Part shown: positions 55,929-64,000 of the stretch, one piece after another
Numbering within the stretch: the first letter of the stretch is position 1
Layout: each line of letters opens with the position of its first letter
Assembly: GCF_004785685.1 (NCBI RefSeq)
Contig: NZ_SRPF01000001.1
Span: 372,001 to 436,000 of the forward strand
Direction of reading: 5' to 3'
DNA from: Marinobacter confluentis
GTDB taxonomy: Bacteria; Pseudomonadota; Gammaproteobacteria; Pseudomonadales; Oleiphilaceae
Length of the DNA: 64,000 nucleotides
The notes under the pieces: generated by a model
Told to the model about the DNA's origin: nothing
Databases searched by the model: none
What the model saw: the letters and a program-made list of their open reading frames with translations, nothing else
Program-made: the position numbers and the translations under genes

Positions 55929-56372
55929 CTATTTCTGGGACCTTTTTTTTAATTCCTCTAATCCGCGTTCTAATAGCATGTCAATAATTTTGGGTTGATT
56001 CATAAGCAGGCTGAAAAATATTTCATGTGGTTTTTTATAGGTTGTTGTTTTTCTGTGCTTTATCCCCTTCCATTTTATGATTACATATTTTGACAGGAAA
56101 GCGGCCAAAGATTCTCTATGTGTCAGATATTGCTCTTTGTCAGATGGAGAATACTTAAGAAGATTGATAAAAATCTGTCCTGCCAATTTTCCTTCGATTC
56201 CTTTTGTCTTTAGAATTGCGGAAATTTTTTGGTTTTTTAATTTTAATATTTCCTTTATTAGTCGAGTTAGCGTGTCGAGGTTTATCTTAATTTGACCGCT
56301 TTGACTAACCTTGATTGTTGTTTTTTCTCTTTCTTCGCTTTCTTTGTCTAAAATTACATCTGAAATTTTCAT
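55929..56372 (-). CDS. orphan 147-aa basic protein
   Basis: I do not recognise it. The protein is Lys- and Ile-rich, starts MKISDVILDKESEER, and looks mostly helical with no signal peptide or membrane segment. It faces left, converging on the paralog pair, with 258 bp between. Upstream is a very AT-rich stretch that could hold its promoter. Codon use is AT-rich like the rest of the element. It could be a DNA- or RNA-binding accessory factor, but no motif supports this. Confidence 0.55.
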   Translation of the reverse strand: MKISDVILDKESEEREKTTIKVSQSGQIKINLDTLTRLIKEILKLKNQKISAILKTKGIEGKLAGQIFINLLKYSPSDKEQYLTHRESLAAFLSKYVIIKWKGIKHRKTTTYKKPHEIFFSLLMNQPKIIDMLLERGLEELKKRSQK

Positions 56373-56662
56373 TCTAAATTTTTCTCACTTTATAATTTTT
56401 AAATTAAAATTTTAGTAAAATTTCGCTTAATAAAATAAGCTCTTATTTTCGTATTTGAGTACTTGTATATTTATAAATCTAGGTAATTTAATTTATGATG
56501 TTTTCGTGTTATGACATTTATTCAAATAGAAAATTTAAGAAAATAGATGTGTTCATAATCCGACATTAATTTTGGTTATAAAGATTATGTTGTCTCTTCC
56601 TGTTTTTTCAAAATTTTTACTCTATATAATTTTCATTATTGATAAATGAACGAAGTGAGTTT

Positions 56663-56697
56663 AAATTGGTGTGGAGCGAAAGCGATCACATCAATTT
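56663..56697. repeat. 11-bp stem-loop with GCGAAAGC apical loop
   Basis: AAATTGGTGTG (56663-56673) pairs with CACATCAATTT (56687-56697) with one G-T wobble; the loop contains GC-GAAA-GC. A second hairpin, GTTAT...ATAAC, with a related loop (GAGTGGTAGCGA) follows about ten bases later. Confidence 0.65.
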
Positions 56698-56761
56698 ATT
56701 TGGGTTATGAGTGGTAGCGAATAACACGAAAAATAAATTTTATAATAATTAGGTTGGTATC

Positions 56762-56813
56762 TGCGAAACTCCTTATCAGTCGTTTCACAGTAAATTTGTT
56801 CAAAGAACAAATT
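56762..56813. repeat. two adjacent stem-loops
   Basis: TGCGAAAC (56762-56769) pairs with GTTTCACA (56782-56789) with one mismatch, followed by the perfect nine-bp hairpin AATTTGTTC-aaa-GAACAAATT (56793-56813). There is no clear T-run after either on the plus strand. Confidence 0.6.
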
Positions 56814-56839
56814 AAAATTTAAAAAAAGAAAGATACTTT

Positions 56840-57150
56840 TCTTTAGGCAAAGCTTCGCCCTAGTGCCTTTGAAAAAGAGAGTAGGGAGGTATTAACCTTT
56901 GCCTAAACCGACCAGCTTACACATCTCGTATTTTACATAGCGATTTTTGCCGTCATGCGCCTTTTACCAAGTACCTTTTTCTTGGCTGGGTCTAATGGAT
57001 TAACTGGTAGCTACGAGCCGAGGACAGTGTGCTAACTGGTAAGAGAAGTGTTAGCTCTACTTGCTAGATACCTTGCTAGGTGAGGGCGGTTGGCCTGTAC
57101 CCTTCTTACATCTGGCCGCTTTTCCAACGGGCAAAGATCACCTTTTCAGA
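56840..57150. ncRNA. candidate structured RNA or cis element on the element
   Basis: This stretch is more GC-rich than the DNA on either side and holds nested complementarities: TAGGCAAAG/CTTTGCCTA (56844-56852 with 56897-56905) enclosing CCCTA/TAGGG (56858-56862 with 56882-56886); GCTAAC/GTTAGC near 57031-57055; and AGGTGA/TCACCT (57078-57083 with 57138-57143) enclosing GCGG/CCGC. It has no open frame of note. Strand and boundaries are unknown; I see no reverse transcriptase nearby, so it is not an obvious retron. Confidence 0.3.
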
Positions 57151-57556
57151 TGAAGTTAATATAACAGCAAGTAGCCAATTTATATTAACCCGATTACTTA
57201 AGTAATCAATCCATATCTTTAAGTGTTAATCCAATTAGTCATTTAAGGTTCCGCTCTACTTATCGTACTATTTAACAAAGTTTTAACAACAAGCTTCTGA
57301 TACCACCTGTAGATGCTGCCTTTTGCCTAAAAGAAATAAATTTTCAAAGGTAATTATTCATTAAACCATAGGTTTCGTTTTTGTCAACCTAGTTTTAATA
57401 TTTATGCCATATAGAGTTTTTATGGTGAAATTGTGCATTTTTTCATTATCAAAAAGAACAAAAATATTTTATATTTTAGCAAGGCTGTGCAAGAATTAAT
57501 TCTAGTATATTTTTTTATTATTTATATCGTTAGCGGTCTTTTGAGAGGTATTTGAT

Positions 57557-58657
57557 TTGTCGATAAAGCAACGCGGTAATAGTTGGCAAGTGGCTATCAC
57601 TCTAGATAAACGCTATCGGAAGTCGTTTAAAACCCGCGTAGAGGCTGAAAGATGGGAGTTAGAAGCCAAGCTTAGGCACTCGAAGGGTGAAGCGGTAGAT
57701 GACAGTAGGCGTAATAAGGAAGGCAAGACAGAAGCTATCACTTGGGAAGAGCTTAGGCAGGAAGTCACACGGACTAGATGGAAGAACCAGAAATCTACCA
57801 AAACTCATGAAATCAACGGAAAAGCTATTGTTGAACTGATTGGGCAAGATGCTCTAGTAAAGAACATCACACAGAGAATGATTGATGATGTAGGCGTGAT
57901 GATGCAGGAAGAAAACGAAGAGGTGTCACCGGCTACTATTAATCGTAAGTATTCTTCATTAAGTGTGATGATTAAGCACGCAAAGAAGAGGGGGTATATA
58001 TCGAAAGATTTTGATTATGAAATTCCAAAGTATAAAGAAGCTGAACATAGAATACGTTGGATTTCAGACGAAGAAGAAAGAAATATTATTAGTTATCTTA
58101 AAACCATTAAGCCAGAGGTAGCTGATATGGTTGTTATATTAATCAACACAGGTCTTAGGTTGTCTGAGTTATGGAGACTTACAGTTAGAGACGTAACCGA
58201 TACCCATCTAACAGTATGGGAATCAAAAAGCGGGAAAGCTAGATCAGTACCTTTGGTTAAACGAGTAAGAGAGGTTTTTGACAGATATAAAGAAAATAAA
58301 GCCCCTGATAGTCGAATCTTCCCAGATTGGACCAATTGGAGGTTAACCCACTACTGGAACAGAGGCAGAGACTACCTAGAGCTAGCCAATGATCCGCAAT
58401 TCGTACCGCACGTGTGTAGGCATACGTTCTGTACAAGGCTGATTCAAAGGGGTGTACCTATCACCCATGTTCAGCGTTTAGCGGGTCACAGTGTCATCAC
58501 AACAACGCTTCGTTATGCCCACCTGTCACAGGGTGATTTAGACCTAGCGATACTGGCACTGGAAGAGTGGCAGGAAGGCCGTAAAAGTACCCTCAAGGGT
58601 GAGCCTGAAAGCACCTATATAAAGGAAGGAAGAGTAGGAGCCCTTCAGGGTGTCTAA
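57557..58657 (+). CDS. int: tyrosine recombinase (integrase) of the element
   Basis: The 366-aa phage-type integrase starts with TTG at 57557 behind GAGAGGT. Residues 1-45 form a small beta-rich arm-binding domain (IKQRGNSWQVAITLDKRYRK), about 60-155 the SAM-like core-binding domain, and 165-330 the catalytic domain. Catalytic residues are all visible: Arg201 in NTGLRLSEL, Lys224 in ESKSGKARSVP, His285 and Arg288 in HVCRHTF, His311 in LAGHSVITTTLRY and Tyr320. It reads towards attR, about 110 bp away, the usual position. It is expected to recombine the 16-bp repeats. Confidence 0.95.
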   Translation: MSIKQRGNSWQVAITLDKRYRKSFKTRVEAERWELEAKLRHSKGEAVDDSRRNKEGKTEAITWEELRQEVTRTRWKNQKSTKTHEINGKAIVELIGQDALVKNITQRMIDDVGVMMQEENEEVSPATINRKYSSLSVMIKHAKKRGYISKDFDYEIPKYKEAEHRIRWISDEEERNIISYLKTIKPEVADMVVILINTGLRLSELWRLTVRDVTDTHLTVWESKSGKARSVPLVKRVREVFDRYKENKAPDSRIFPDWTNWRLTHYWNRGRDYLELANDPQFVPHVCRHTFCTRLIQRGVPITHVQRLAGHSVITTTLRYAHLSQGDLDLAILALEEWQEGRKSTLKGEPESTYIKEGRVGALQGV

Positions 58658-58659
58658 AC

Positions 58660-58698
58660 TGTGTCAAAAGTGTGCCAAAATCCGGCAAAAATGACACA
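58660..58698. repeat. candidate integrase arm-type sites, right end
   Basis: TGTGTCA (58660-58666), TGTGCCA (58671-58677) and inverted TGACACA (58692-58698) reproduce the left-end heptamers at about 11-bp spacing, starting three bases after the integrase stop codon. Confidence 0.65.
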
Positions 58699-58769
58699 TA
58701 ACCGTATATCGCAAATCTAAGGAAAGCTGTAAGAAGAGAGTCCTAACAACTTTCACTGTCACGCTGAAC

Positions 58770-58785
58770 GATTTAGGTTCCAGTG
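58770..58785 (+). repeat. attR core (16-bp direct repeat)
   Basis: This copy of GATTTAGGTTCCAGTG joins element DNA on its left to the 3' half of the host tRNA-Leu on its right. Confidence 0.92.
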
Positions 58786-58824
58786 GGGCAACCCGTGAGA
58801 GTTCGAGTCTCTCCGCTCGCACCA
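58770..58824 (+). pseudogene. 3' half of split host tRNA-Leu (UAG)
   Basis: It contains the anticodon loop copy, variable arm (GGGGCAACCCGTGA), T-arm GTTCGAGTC, acceptor CGCTCGC and ACCA. It lacks the 5' acceptor strand and D-arm, which are 5.8 kb away at 52953. No tRNA-like 5' half is provided by the element at this junction, so this fragment cannot be a functional tRNA. Confidence 0.93.
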
Positions 58825-59032
58825 TCTCTTTGCTTTACCCCTCCTTTTCAATTTCCCGACGGGCCTTGGCGTCTTTGTTTTACAGACTGTTCGTAGGGTG
58901 ATTCTCTCGGCACGGCAAACCGTGATAAACTACGGCCTTTTAATTTCAGGCCTCTTCTGGAGACATTGTTCAGTTAAGGCCTTTTCGCAGTATTTTCATT
59001 CACATACCGACTCTGTAATTTGAGGATCTTCC

Positions 59033-60340
59033 ATGCAAGCGTCTCTTGAAACGACCTCCAACATCGAACGTCGCCTGACGATTGGTGTGCCCGCACAGGA
59101 AATTGACCAGGCAGTCCAGAAGCGCCTGCAGGAAACGGCTCGTACCGTCAAAATGAACGGTTTCCGCCCGGGCAAGGTTCCCATGAGCGTGGTCAAGCGT
59201 CGTTTCGGTGACAGTGTCCGCCAGGAAATCGTTGGCGAGGTCATGCGTGACAACTACATCAAGGCCATTCAGGAGCAGGACGTCAATCCCGCCGGCTGGC
59301 CGCGCTTCGAGCCCAAGACCATGGAAGAAGGTAAGGACCTCGAATTTGTTGCCATCTTCGAAGTACTGCCGGAAATTGAGCTGGGTGATTTCAGCAAGAT
59401 CAGCATTGAGAAACCCGCAGCGGAAATCGGCGAGAAAGACGTCGATAACATGATCGATAACCTGCGCCGCCAGCAGGCCACCATGAAGTCGGTCAAACGC
59501 AAGTCCAAGAACAAGGACGTTGTGCTGATCGATTTCAAAGGCTTTATTGATGGCGAGGAGTTCGAAGGCGGTGCCGCCGAGAACCACAAACTGACTCTGG
59601 GGTCAGGCCAGATGATTCCCGGCTTCGAAAAGGGCATTGTTGGTGGTAAGGCCGGCGAAGAACTTGAAATTGAAGTGACCTTCCCCGAGGACTACCAGAG
59701 TGAAGAGCTGGCTGGCAAAGATGCCAAGTTCGAAATCAAGATTCACGACGTTCAGGAGCCGCAGCTTCCGGAGCTGAATGCTGAATTTTTCGAGAAATTC
59801 GGAATCAAGGCCGAAGATGAAGCCGCATTCCGGGCCGAAGTCCAGAAGAACATGGAGCGCGAGCTGAAGCAGGCGATCTCCAACAAGGTCAAGAATGACG
59901 TGGTTGAAGGCCTTCTGGAAAGCACTGAAGTAGACGTTCCGGCGGCGCTGGCAGATCAGGAAATTGATCGCCTGCGTAAGGACGCCGTCCAGCGTTTCGG
60001 CGGCCAGGTTGATTTCCAGCAGCTGCCAAAAGAAATTTTCGAAGAACAGGCCAAGCGTCGTGTCAAGACTGGTCTGCTGTTCCAGGAAGTGGTCAAGAAA
60101 AACGATCTGAAGGCAGACGCTGCGAAAGTGGATGCTAAGATCCAGGAAATTGCTTCAACGTATGAACAACCTGAAGAAGTTGTTGCTCACTTCAATAGCA
60201 GCCCGGAGCAGAAGCAGCAGATTGAATCGGCGGTACTGGAAGATACCGTTGTTGACCTGATCCTCGAGCAGGCCAGGGTCAAGGAAAAGAAGATGAAGTA
60301 CGAAGAAGCGATTCAGGCCGGGCAACAGCAGCAGGGTTGA
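59033..60340 (+). CDS. tig: trigger factor
   Basis: The 435-aa ribosome-associated chaperone and prolyl isomerase has the N-terminal ribosome-binding domain with the FRPGKVPMSVVKRRFG signature, FKBP domain around residues 160-245 (VVLIDFKGFIDGEEF, GSGQMIPGFEKGI), and a C-terminal helical chaperone arm. It is the first gene after the element and begins the conserved tig-clpP-clpX-lon group. Confidence 0.96.
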   Translation: MQASLETTSNIERRLTIGVPAQEIDQAVQKRLQETARTVKMNGFRPGKVPMSVVKRRFGDSVRQEIVGEVMRDNYIKAIQEQDVNPAGWPRFEPKTMEEGKDLEFVAIFEVLPEIELGDFSKISIEKPAAEIGEKDVDNMIDNLRRQQATMKSVKRKSKNKDVVLIDFKGFIDGEEFEGGAAENHKLTLGSGQMIPGFEKGIVGGKAGEELEIEVTFPEDYQSEELAGKDAKFEIKIHDVQEPQLPELNAEFFEKFGIKAEDEAAFRAEVQKNMERELKQAISNKVKNDVVEGLLESTEVDVPAALADQEIDRLRKDAVQRFGGQVDFQQLPKEIFEEQAKRRVKTGLLFQEVVKKNDLKADAAKVDAKIQEIASTYEQPEEVVAHFNSSPEQKQQIESAVLEDTVVDLILEQARVKEKKMKYEEAIQAGQQQQG

Positions 60341-60390
60341 TTCCTGACGGCCGGTGCCCCATTAAAGGGACAGGCCGTTTCGTAGCAGAC

Positions 60391-60414
60391 AACAGCCGGC
60401 AAGTCCGGCTGTTT
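60391..60414 (+). terminator. probable terminator after tig
   Basis: AACAGCCGG (60391-60399) pairs with CCGGCTGTT (60405-60413), followed by only a short T-run, so termination may be partial. Confidence 0.65.
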
Positions 60415-60476
60415 TCATCTAGAGTCTGTGGTGGATATTCATCACGCCCATTGTCCATAAGGAGTTCACGCGCATC

Positions 60477-61112
60477 ATGACGCAGAAACCAATTGATGGT
60501 CCCGCAATGGTTACCAGTTCCGGCCTGGTGCCCATGGTTATTGAGCAAACCGCCCGCGGCGAGCGCTCATTCGACATATATTCCCGGCTGCTGAAAGAGC
60601 GGGTGATCTTCATGGTTGGCCAGGTTGAAGATCATATGGCCAATCTGATTGTTGCGCAGTTGCTGTTCCTGGAATCCGAGAATCCGGACAAGGATATTCA
60701 TCTGTATATCAACAGCCCGGGCGGCTCAGTCACTGCAGGCATGTCGATTTACGACACCATGCAGTTTATCAAGCCTGACGTTGCAACCCTGTGTGTGGGC
60801 CAGGCGGCCAGCATGGGCGCTTTTCTGCTGTCCGGTGGTGCAGAGGGCAAGCGTGCGTGCCTGCCCAACTCGCGGATGATGATTCACCAGCCGCTGGGTG
60901 GTTACCAGGGGCAGGCCACGGATATCGAGATCCACACCCGCGAGATCCTGAAAATCCGGAATACGCTGAACACCATCCTGGCGAAGCACACCGGCCAGGA
61001 CATGGAAACCATCGCCCGGGACACCGAACGCGATAATTTCATGGATCCGCAGCAGGCCAAGGACTATGGCCTGATTGATTCAATACTTGATAAGCGCACA
61101 CCTAATCAATAA
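60477..61112 (+). CDS. clpP: ATP-dependent Clp protease proteolytic subunit
   Basis: The 211-aa serine protease forms the 14-mer chamber used by ClpX and ClpA. The nucleophile is in [14 protein letters not shown], the His in [10 protein letters not shown], and [20 protein letters not shown] is the N-terminal signature. The ATG at 60477 has AAGGAG about 12 bases upstream, somewhat far, but matches the family N-terminus. Confidence 0.97.
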   Translation: MTQKPIDGPAMVTSSGLVPMVIEQTARGERSFDIYSRLLKERVIFMVGQVEDHMANLIVAQLLFLESENPDKDIHLYINSPGGSVTAGMSIYDTMQFIKPDVATLCVGQAASMGAFLLSGGAEGKRACLPNSRMMIHQPLGGYQGQATDIEIHTREILKIRNTLNTILAKHTGQDMETIARDTERDNFMDPQQAKDYGLIDSILDKRTPNQ

Positions 61113-61190
61113 TACTGGAAGGTGATCGCATTAATTCCGGCCGGCGTAAGCAGATGAGCGAGTCGGCAAATCAAGCTCAGAGGTATTTCA

Positions 61191-62474
61191 ATGGCAGATG
61201 AAAGAAACGGCAGAGGCGACGATAACGGCAAGTTGCTGTACTGCTCGTTTTGTGGAAAAAGCCAGCATGAAGTCCGGAAGCTCATTGCAGGGCCCTCGGT
61301 GTTCATCTGCGACGAGTGCGTCGACCTGTGCAATGACATTATTCGTGAAGAGATTCAGGAAAACGCCCAGGAAGAAGCCAGTGATCGCCTTCCGACACCT
61401 GCTGAAATCCGTGACAACCTCGATGAGTATGTGATCGGTCAGGACCGGGCGAAAGTCGTTCTGTCCGTTGCGGTCTACAACCATTACAAGCGTCTGCGCT
61501 ACGGCGAAGGCAAGGCTGAGGTAGAGCTGGGCAAGAGCAACATCCTGCTGATCGGTCCCACCGGTAGTGGTAAAACGCTGCTGGCAGAGACCCTGGCCCG
61601 CATGCTTAATGTGCCTTTCACCATTGCAGATGCAACCACTTTGACCGAAGCAGGGTACGTGGGTGAGGATGTTGAGAACATCATCCAGAAGCTGTTGCAG
61701 AAGTGCGATTACGATGTCGAGAAAGCCCAGCGTGGTATTGTCTACATCGACGAAATTGACAAGATTTCTCGCAAGTCGGACAACCCTTCAATCACCCGCG
61801 ACGTGTCTGGCGAAGGTGTTCAGCAGGCGTTGCTCAAGCTGATTGAAGGGACCGTTGCCTCAGTGCCTCCGCAGGGTGGCCGGAAGCATCCCCAGCAGGA
61901 GTTCCTGCAGGTGGACACGGGCAACATGCTGTTCATCTGCGGTGGTGCCTTTGCGGGCCTGGACAAGGTTATCCAGGATCGCTCCGAGCGAAGCAGCATT
62001 GGGTTTTCAGCCAAGGTGAAAAGCCCGGACGATACCAGGAACACCGGGGACATCATCAAGAATGTCGAGACTGAGGATCTCGTGAAGTACGGGCTGATTC
62101 CGGAGTTTGTCGGACGTCTGCCAGTCGTGGCGACGCTGACGGAACTGGACGAGGCCGCACTGGTCCAGATACTGACCGAACCGAAGAACGCACTGACCAA
62201 GCAGTATCAGAAACTGTTCGATATGGAAGGGGTTGAGCTGGACTTCCGTGAAGACGCACTGCGGGCCGTTGCCAACAAGGCAATGGAGCGCAAGACTGGC
62301 GCACGTGGTCTCCGTTCAATAATGGAAGCAACCCTGCTGGACACCATGTACCAGATTCCGTCTGAGCATGGCGTATCGAAGGTAGTTATTGATGAAAGCG
62401 TAATCCGGGGTCAGTCCGAACCGTTCAAGATTTACGCGAGCAGCGATCACGCAAAAGCGGTTCCGGAGGACTGA
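61191..62474 (+). CDS. clpX: ClpX unfoldase
   Basis: The 427-aa AAA+ ATPase unfolds substrates for ClpP. The N-terminal C4 zinc finger is [11 protein letters not shown] ... [10 protein letters not shown]; Walker A is GPTGSGKT; Walker B is VYIDEIDKI; the ClpP-contacting IGF loop lies within [10 protein letters not shown]. clpP lies 78 bp upstream; a strong terminator follows. Confidence 0.97.
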   Translation: MADERNGRGDDNGKLLYCSFCGKSQHEVRKLIAGPSVFICDECVDLCNDIIREEIQENAQEEASDRLPTPAEIRDNLDEYVIGQDRAKVVLSVAVYNHYKRLRYGEGKAEVELGKSNILLIGPTGSGKTLLAETLARMLNVPFTIADATTLTEAGYVGEDVENIIQKLLQKCDYDVEKAQRGIVYIDEIDKISRKSDNPSITRDVSGEGVQQALLKLIEGTVASVPPQGGRKHPQQEFLQVDTGNMLFICGGAFAGLDKVIQDRSERSSIGFSAKVKSPDDTRNTGDIIKNVETEDLVKYGLIPEFVGRLPVVATLTELDEAALVQILTEPKNALTKQYQKLFDMEGVELDFREDALRAVANKAMERKTGARGLRSIMEATLLDTMYQIPSEHGVSKVVIDESVIRGQSEPFKIYASSDHAKAVPED

Positions 62475-62491
62475 AACAGTTCACCGGGTTG

Positions 62492-62517
62492 AAAAAGGGC
62501 GGCGACGCCCTTTTTTT
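62492..62517 (+). terminator. intrinsic terminator after clpX
   Basis: AAAAAGGGCG (62492-62501), loop GCGA, CGCCCTTTTT (62506-62515), then further T residues. Confidence 0.9.
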
Positions 62518-62627
62518 ATGCCCGGCCCGCCGGGGTGGACGCCCCTGGGGGCTCGAAAGATTGCATTTTCTGCTGTCGCCCCAAAGAAGGGTGGTATGCT
62601 GAATAAAACACCGTCAGAGGATTTTCT

Positions 62628-64000
62628 ATGACCCTGATACCAGAAGAAACTGTGCAAGAATACCCGCTGTTGCCACTTCGTGATGTGGTGGTGTTCCCGC
62701 ACATGGTTGTGCCATTGTTTGTTGGGCGCGAGAAGTCCATTCAGGCGCTTGAGGCGGCAATGGACGGCAGTAAGGAAATCCTGCTGGTTGCCCAGAAAGA
62801 CGCATCCACTGATGAACCAGGTGCCGGCGACGTCTTTGATATGGGCACCCTGGCAACCGTGCTACAGATGTTGCGTCTTCCCGACGGCACCGTGAAGGTG
62901 CTGGTCGAAGGCAATGCCCGGGCGACCATCAGCGACATCACCGAAGTCGATTATCTGGCGGGTCATGCCATGCTGATCGAAGAAGAGGCCCTGCCCGAGC
63001 GTGAGCAGGAAGTTCTGGTCAAGACCCTGATGGATGAGTTTGAAAAATACGTCAAGCTTTCCCGTAAAGTGCCGTCTGAGGTCTCCAGTTCGCTGACGGG
63101 CATTACCGAACTTGAGCGCCTGGCCGATACCATGGCGGCTCACCTCGAGCTGAAGATTCCGGAAAAACAGGAGCTGCTGGAAGCCCTGAATATTCGTAAG
63201 CGGGTGGACCTGCTGCTCGGCAAACTGGACGGCGAGATCGACCTGATCGAAGTCGAAAAGCGTATTCGTGGCCGCGTGAAAAAGCAGATGGAACGCAGCC
63301 AGCGTGAGTATTACCTGAATGAACAGATGAAGGCTATCCAGAAGGAGATGGGCAGCCTGGGTGAAGGCAATAACGACTTCGAGGAGCTGGAGCAGAAGCT
63401 GGAAGAAGCCAGCCTTCCGGAGGAAGCCCGCAAGAAAACCGAGACCGAGCTGAACAAGCTCAAGATGATGTCGCCCATGTCGGCGGAAGCCACGGTGGTC
63501 CGTGGTTACATTGACTGGATGCTGTCGGTGCCCTGGAAGAAGCGCAGCCGTGTTCGTCATAACATCGAAAAGGCCCGAGAGATTCTGGACGAAGATCACT
63601 ACGGACTGGACGAGGTCAAGAAACGCATTCTGGAATACCTGGCCGTGCAGAGCCGGGTCAAGAAAGTGAAAGGCCCCGTTTTGTGTCTGGTGGGACCGCC
63701 TGGCGTGGGTAAAACGTCCCTGGGCCAGTCCATTGCCCGGGCCACCAACCGCAAGTACACCCGTATGGCCCTTGGCGGCGTCCGTGACGAAGCGGAAATC
63801 CGCGGCCACCGCAAGACCTATATAGGGGCGCTTCCTGGCAAGCTGCTGCAGAAGCTTTCCAAGGTAGGGGTGAAGAATCCGCTGTTCCTGTTCGATGAAA
63901 TCGACAAGATGGGCATGGATCACCGCGGCGACCCGGCGTCGGCGCTGCTGGAAGTGCTGGACCCGGAACAGAACCACACGTTCAATGATCACTACCTGGA
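62628..64000 (+). CDS. lon: ATP-dependent protease La, N-terminal part (3' truncated)
   Basis: The reading frame starts at the ATG at 62628 ([20 protein letters not shown]) and is still open at the window end after 457 codons, so the protease domain is missing. The N-terminal LON substrate-binding domain covers about residues 12-205, followed by a coiled coil ([18 protein letters not shown]) and the AAA+ domain with Walker A GPPGVGKT (356-363) and Walker [11 protein letters not shown]. Lon degrades misfolded and regulatory proteins. A TATGCT upstream could be a -10. Confidence 0.95.
   Translation, partial: MTLIPEETVQEYPLLPLRDVVVFPHMVVPLFVGREKSIQALEAAMDGSKEILLVAQKDASTDEPGAGDVFDMGTLATVLQMLRLPDGTVKVLVEGNARATISDITEVDYLAGHAMLIEEEALPEREQEVLVKTLMDEFEKYVKLSRKVPSEVSSSLTGITELERLADTMAAHLELKIPEKQELLEALNIRKRVDLLLGKLDGEIDLIEVEKRIRGRVKKQMERSQREYYLNEQMKAIQKEMGSLGEGNNDFEELEQKLEEASLPEEARKKTETELNKLKMMSPMSAEATVVRGYIDWMLSVPWKKRSRVRHNIEKAREILDEDHYGLDEVKKRILEYLAVQSRVKKVKGPVLCLVGPPGVGKTSLGQSIARATNRKYTRMALGGVRDEAEIRGHRKTYIGALPGKLLQKLSKVGVKNPLFLFDEIDKMGMDHRGDPASALLEVLDPEQNHTFNDHYL

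Larger units (their letters stand above)
56373..57556. other. 1.18-kb non-coding region of the element
   Basis: No convincing gene in either strand. The region is mostly A+T, with a more GC-rich middle section (about 56840-57150). It contains a series of stem-loops listed separately. It separates the orphan gene from the integrase and must include the integrase promoter. Possible roles are a structured RNA, a replication or transfer origin, or regulatory DNA. Confidence 0.6.
52983..58785. mobile_element. integrative element in tRNA-Leu anticodon arm, about 5.8 kb
   Basis: The element is bounded by a 16-bp perfect direct repeat (52983-52998 and 58770-58785) lying in the host tRNA-Leu gene; excision would release 5787 bp and restore the tRNA. 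Contents from left to right: integrase-type arm repeats, a complete tRNA-Leu(UAG) with terminator, an HNH endonuclease, two paralogous two-TM proteins, an orphan 147-aa gene, about 1.2 kb of non-coding DNA, a tyrosine integrase reading towards the right end, and a second set of arm repeats. It is visibly richer in A+T than the flanking chromosome. No replication, conjugation, capsid or resistance genes were found, so it may depend on helpers for transfer. Confidence 0.92.

Noticed and set aside
56840..57150. Retron, group II intron or CRISPR explanation for the structured region
   Set aside because: No reverse transcriptase, maturase or regularly spaced repeats are present in the element or elsewhere in the window.
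62552..62583. Possible heat-shock (sigma-32) promoter for lon: CTCGAAA ... CCCCA
   Set aside because: The boxes resemble the consensus but the spacing of about 20 bp is too long, so I do not annotate it despite lon being a heat-shock gene in E. coli.

Overview
This window is a chromosomal segment of a marine gammaproteobacterium, most likely Marinobacter or a close relative. The evidence is gene content and order together with protein similarity as I recall it; no search was run. Two blocks follow the Pseudomonas aeruginosa gene order closely: rne-rluC-phosphatase-sppA-yceF-yceD-rpmF-plsX-fabD-fabG-acpP-fabF-pabC-mltG-tmk, and lpxH-ppiB-glnS-cysS-...-folD-tRNAs-tig-clpP-clpX-lon. A sodium-coupled proline importer, an Aap amino-acid ABC transporter, malate synthase G and aconitase B fit a heterotrophic marine lifestyle.

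Layout. 1-8.7 kb: the 3' part of an M16 peptidase, the phosphoenolpyruvate synthase pair ppsR/ppsA, rraA, and small signalling, envelope and RNase genes. 8.7-23.9 kb: RNase E, then the rRNA modification, fatty-acid synthesis, cell-wall and dTMP kinase cluster. 23.9-29.8 kb: an AraC-type regulator, putA and putP for proline use, where holB-pilZ-tatD would be expected after tmk. 29.9-39.5 kb: a TauE/SafE permease, an oxidoreductase, acnB, miaE, a FinR-like regulator divergent from fpr, an SMR exporter, and two unrecognised envelope proteins. 39.7-43.9 kb: aapJQMP. 44-52.3 kb: lpxH, ppiB, glnS, cysS, glcB, a PilZ-like protein and folD. 52.4-58.8 kb: a tRNA operon (Pro, Arg, His, Leu) whose last gene is interrupted by an AT-rich integrative element of about 5.8 kb. 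59-64 kb: tig, clpP, clpX and the start of lon.

The most unusual locus is that element. It sits in the anticodon arm of a tRNA-Leu(UAG) gene and splits it into two halves (52953-52998 and 58770-58824) flanked by a 16-bp direct repeat. It carries a complete, different tRNA-Leu(UAG) at 53140-53224, about 140 bp inside its left end. This is positioned to be transcribed by the host tRNA promoter and is followed by its own terminator. Paired changes in the anticodon stem of the carried tRNA keep its fold but break the recombination core. The other contents are an HNH/AP2-like endonuclease whose ribosome binding site lies in a perfect hairpin, two tandem paralogous two-TM proteins of unknown function, an orphan 147-aa protein, about 1.2 kb of non-coding DNA rich in stem-loops, and a tyrosine integrase. 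Candidate integrase arm sites lie near both ends.

A second strong observation is PutA. Its proline dehydrogenase motifs look intact, but the C-terminal P5C dehydrogenase domain lacks the catalytic cysteine and the WNFP asparagine, so it looks like a pseudoenzyme.

All identifications come from reading motifs and gene order. Promoters, terminators and RNA structures were judged by eye and not computed.
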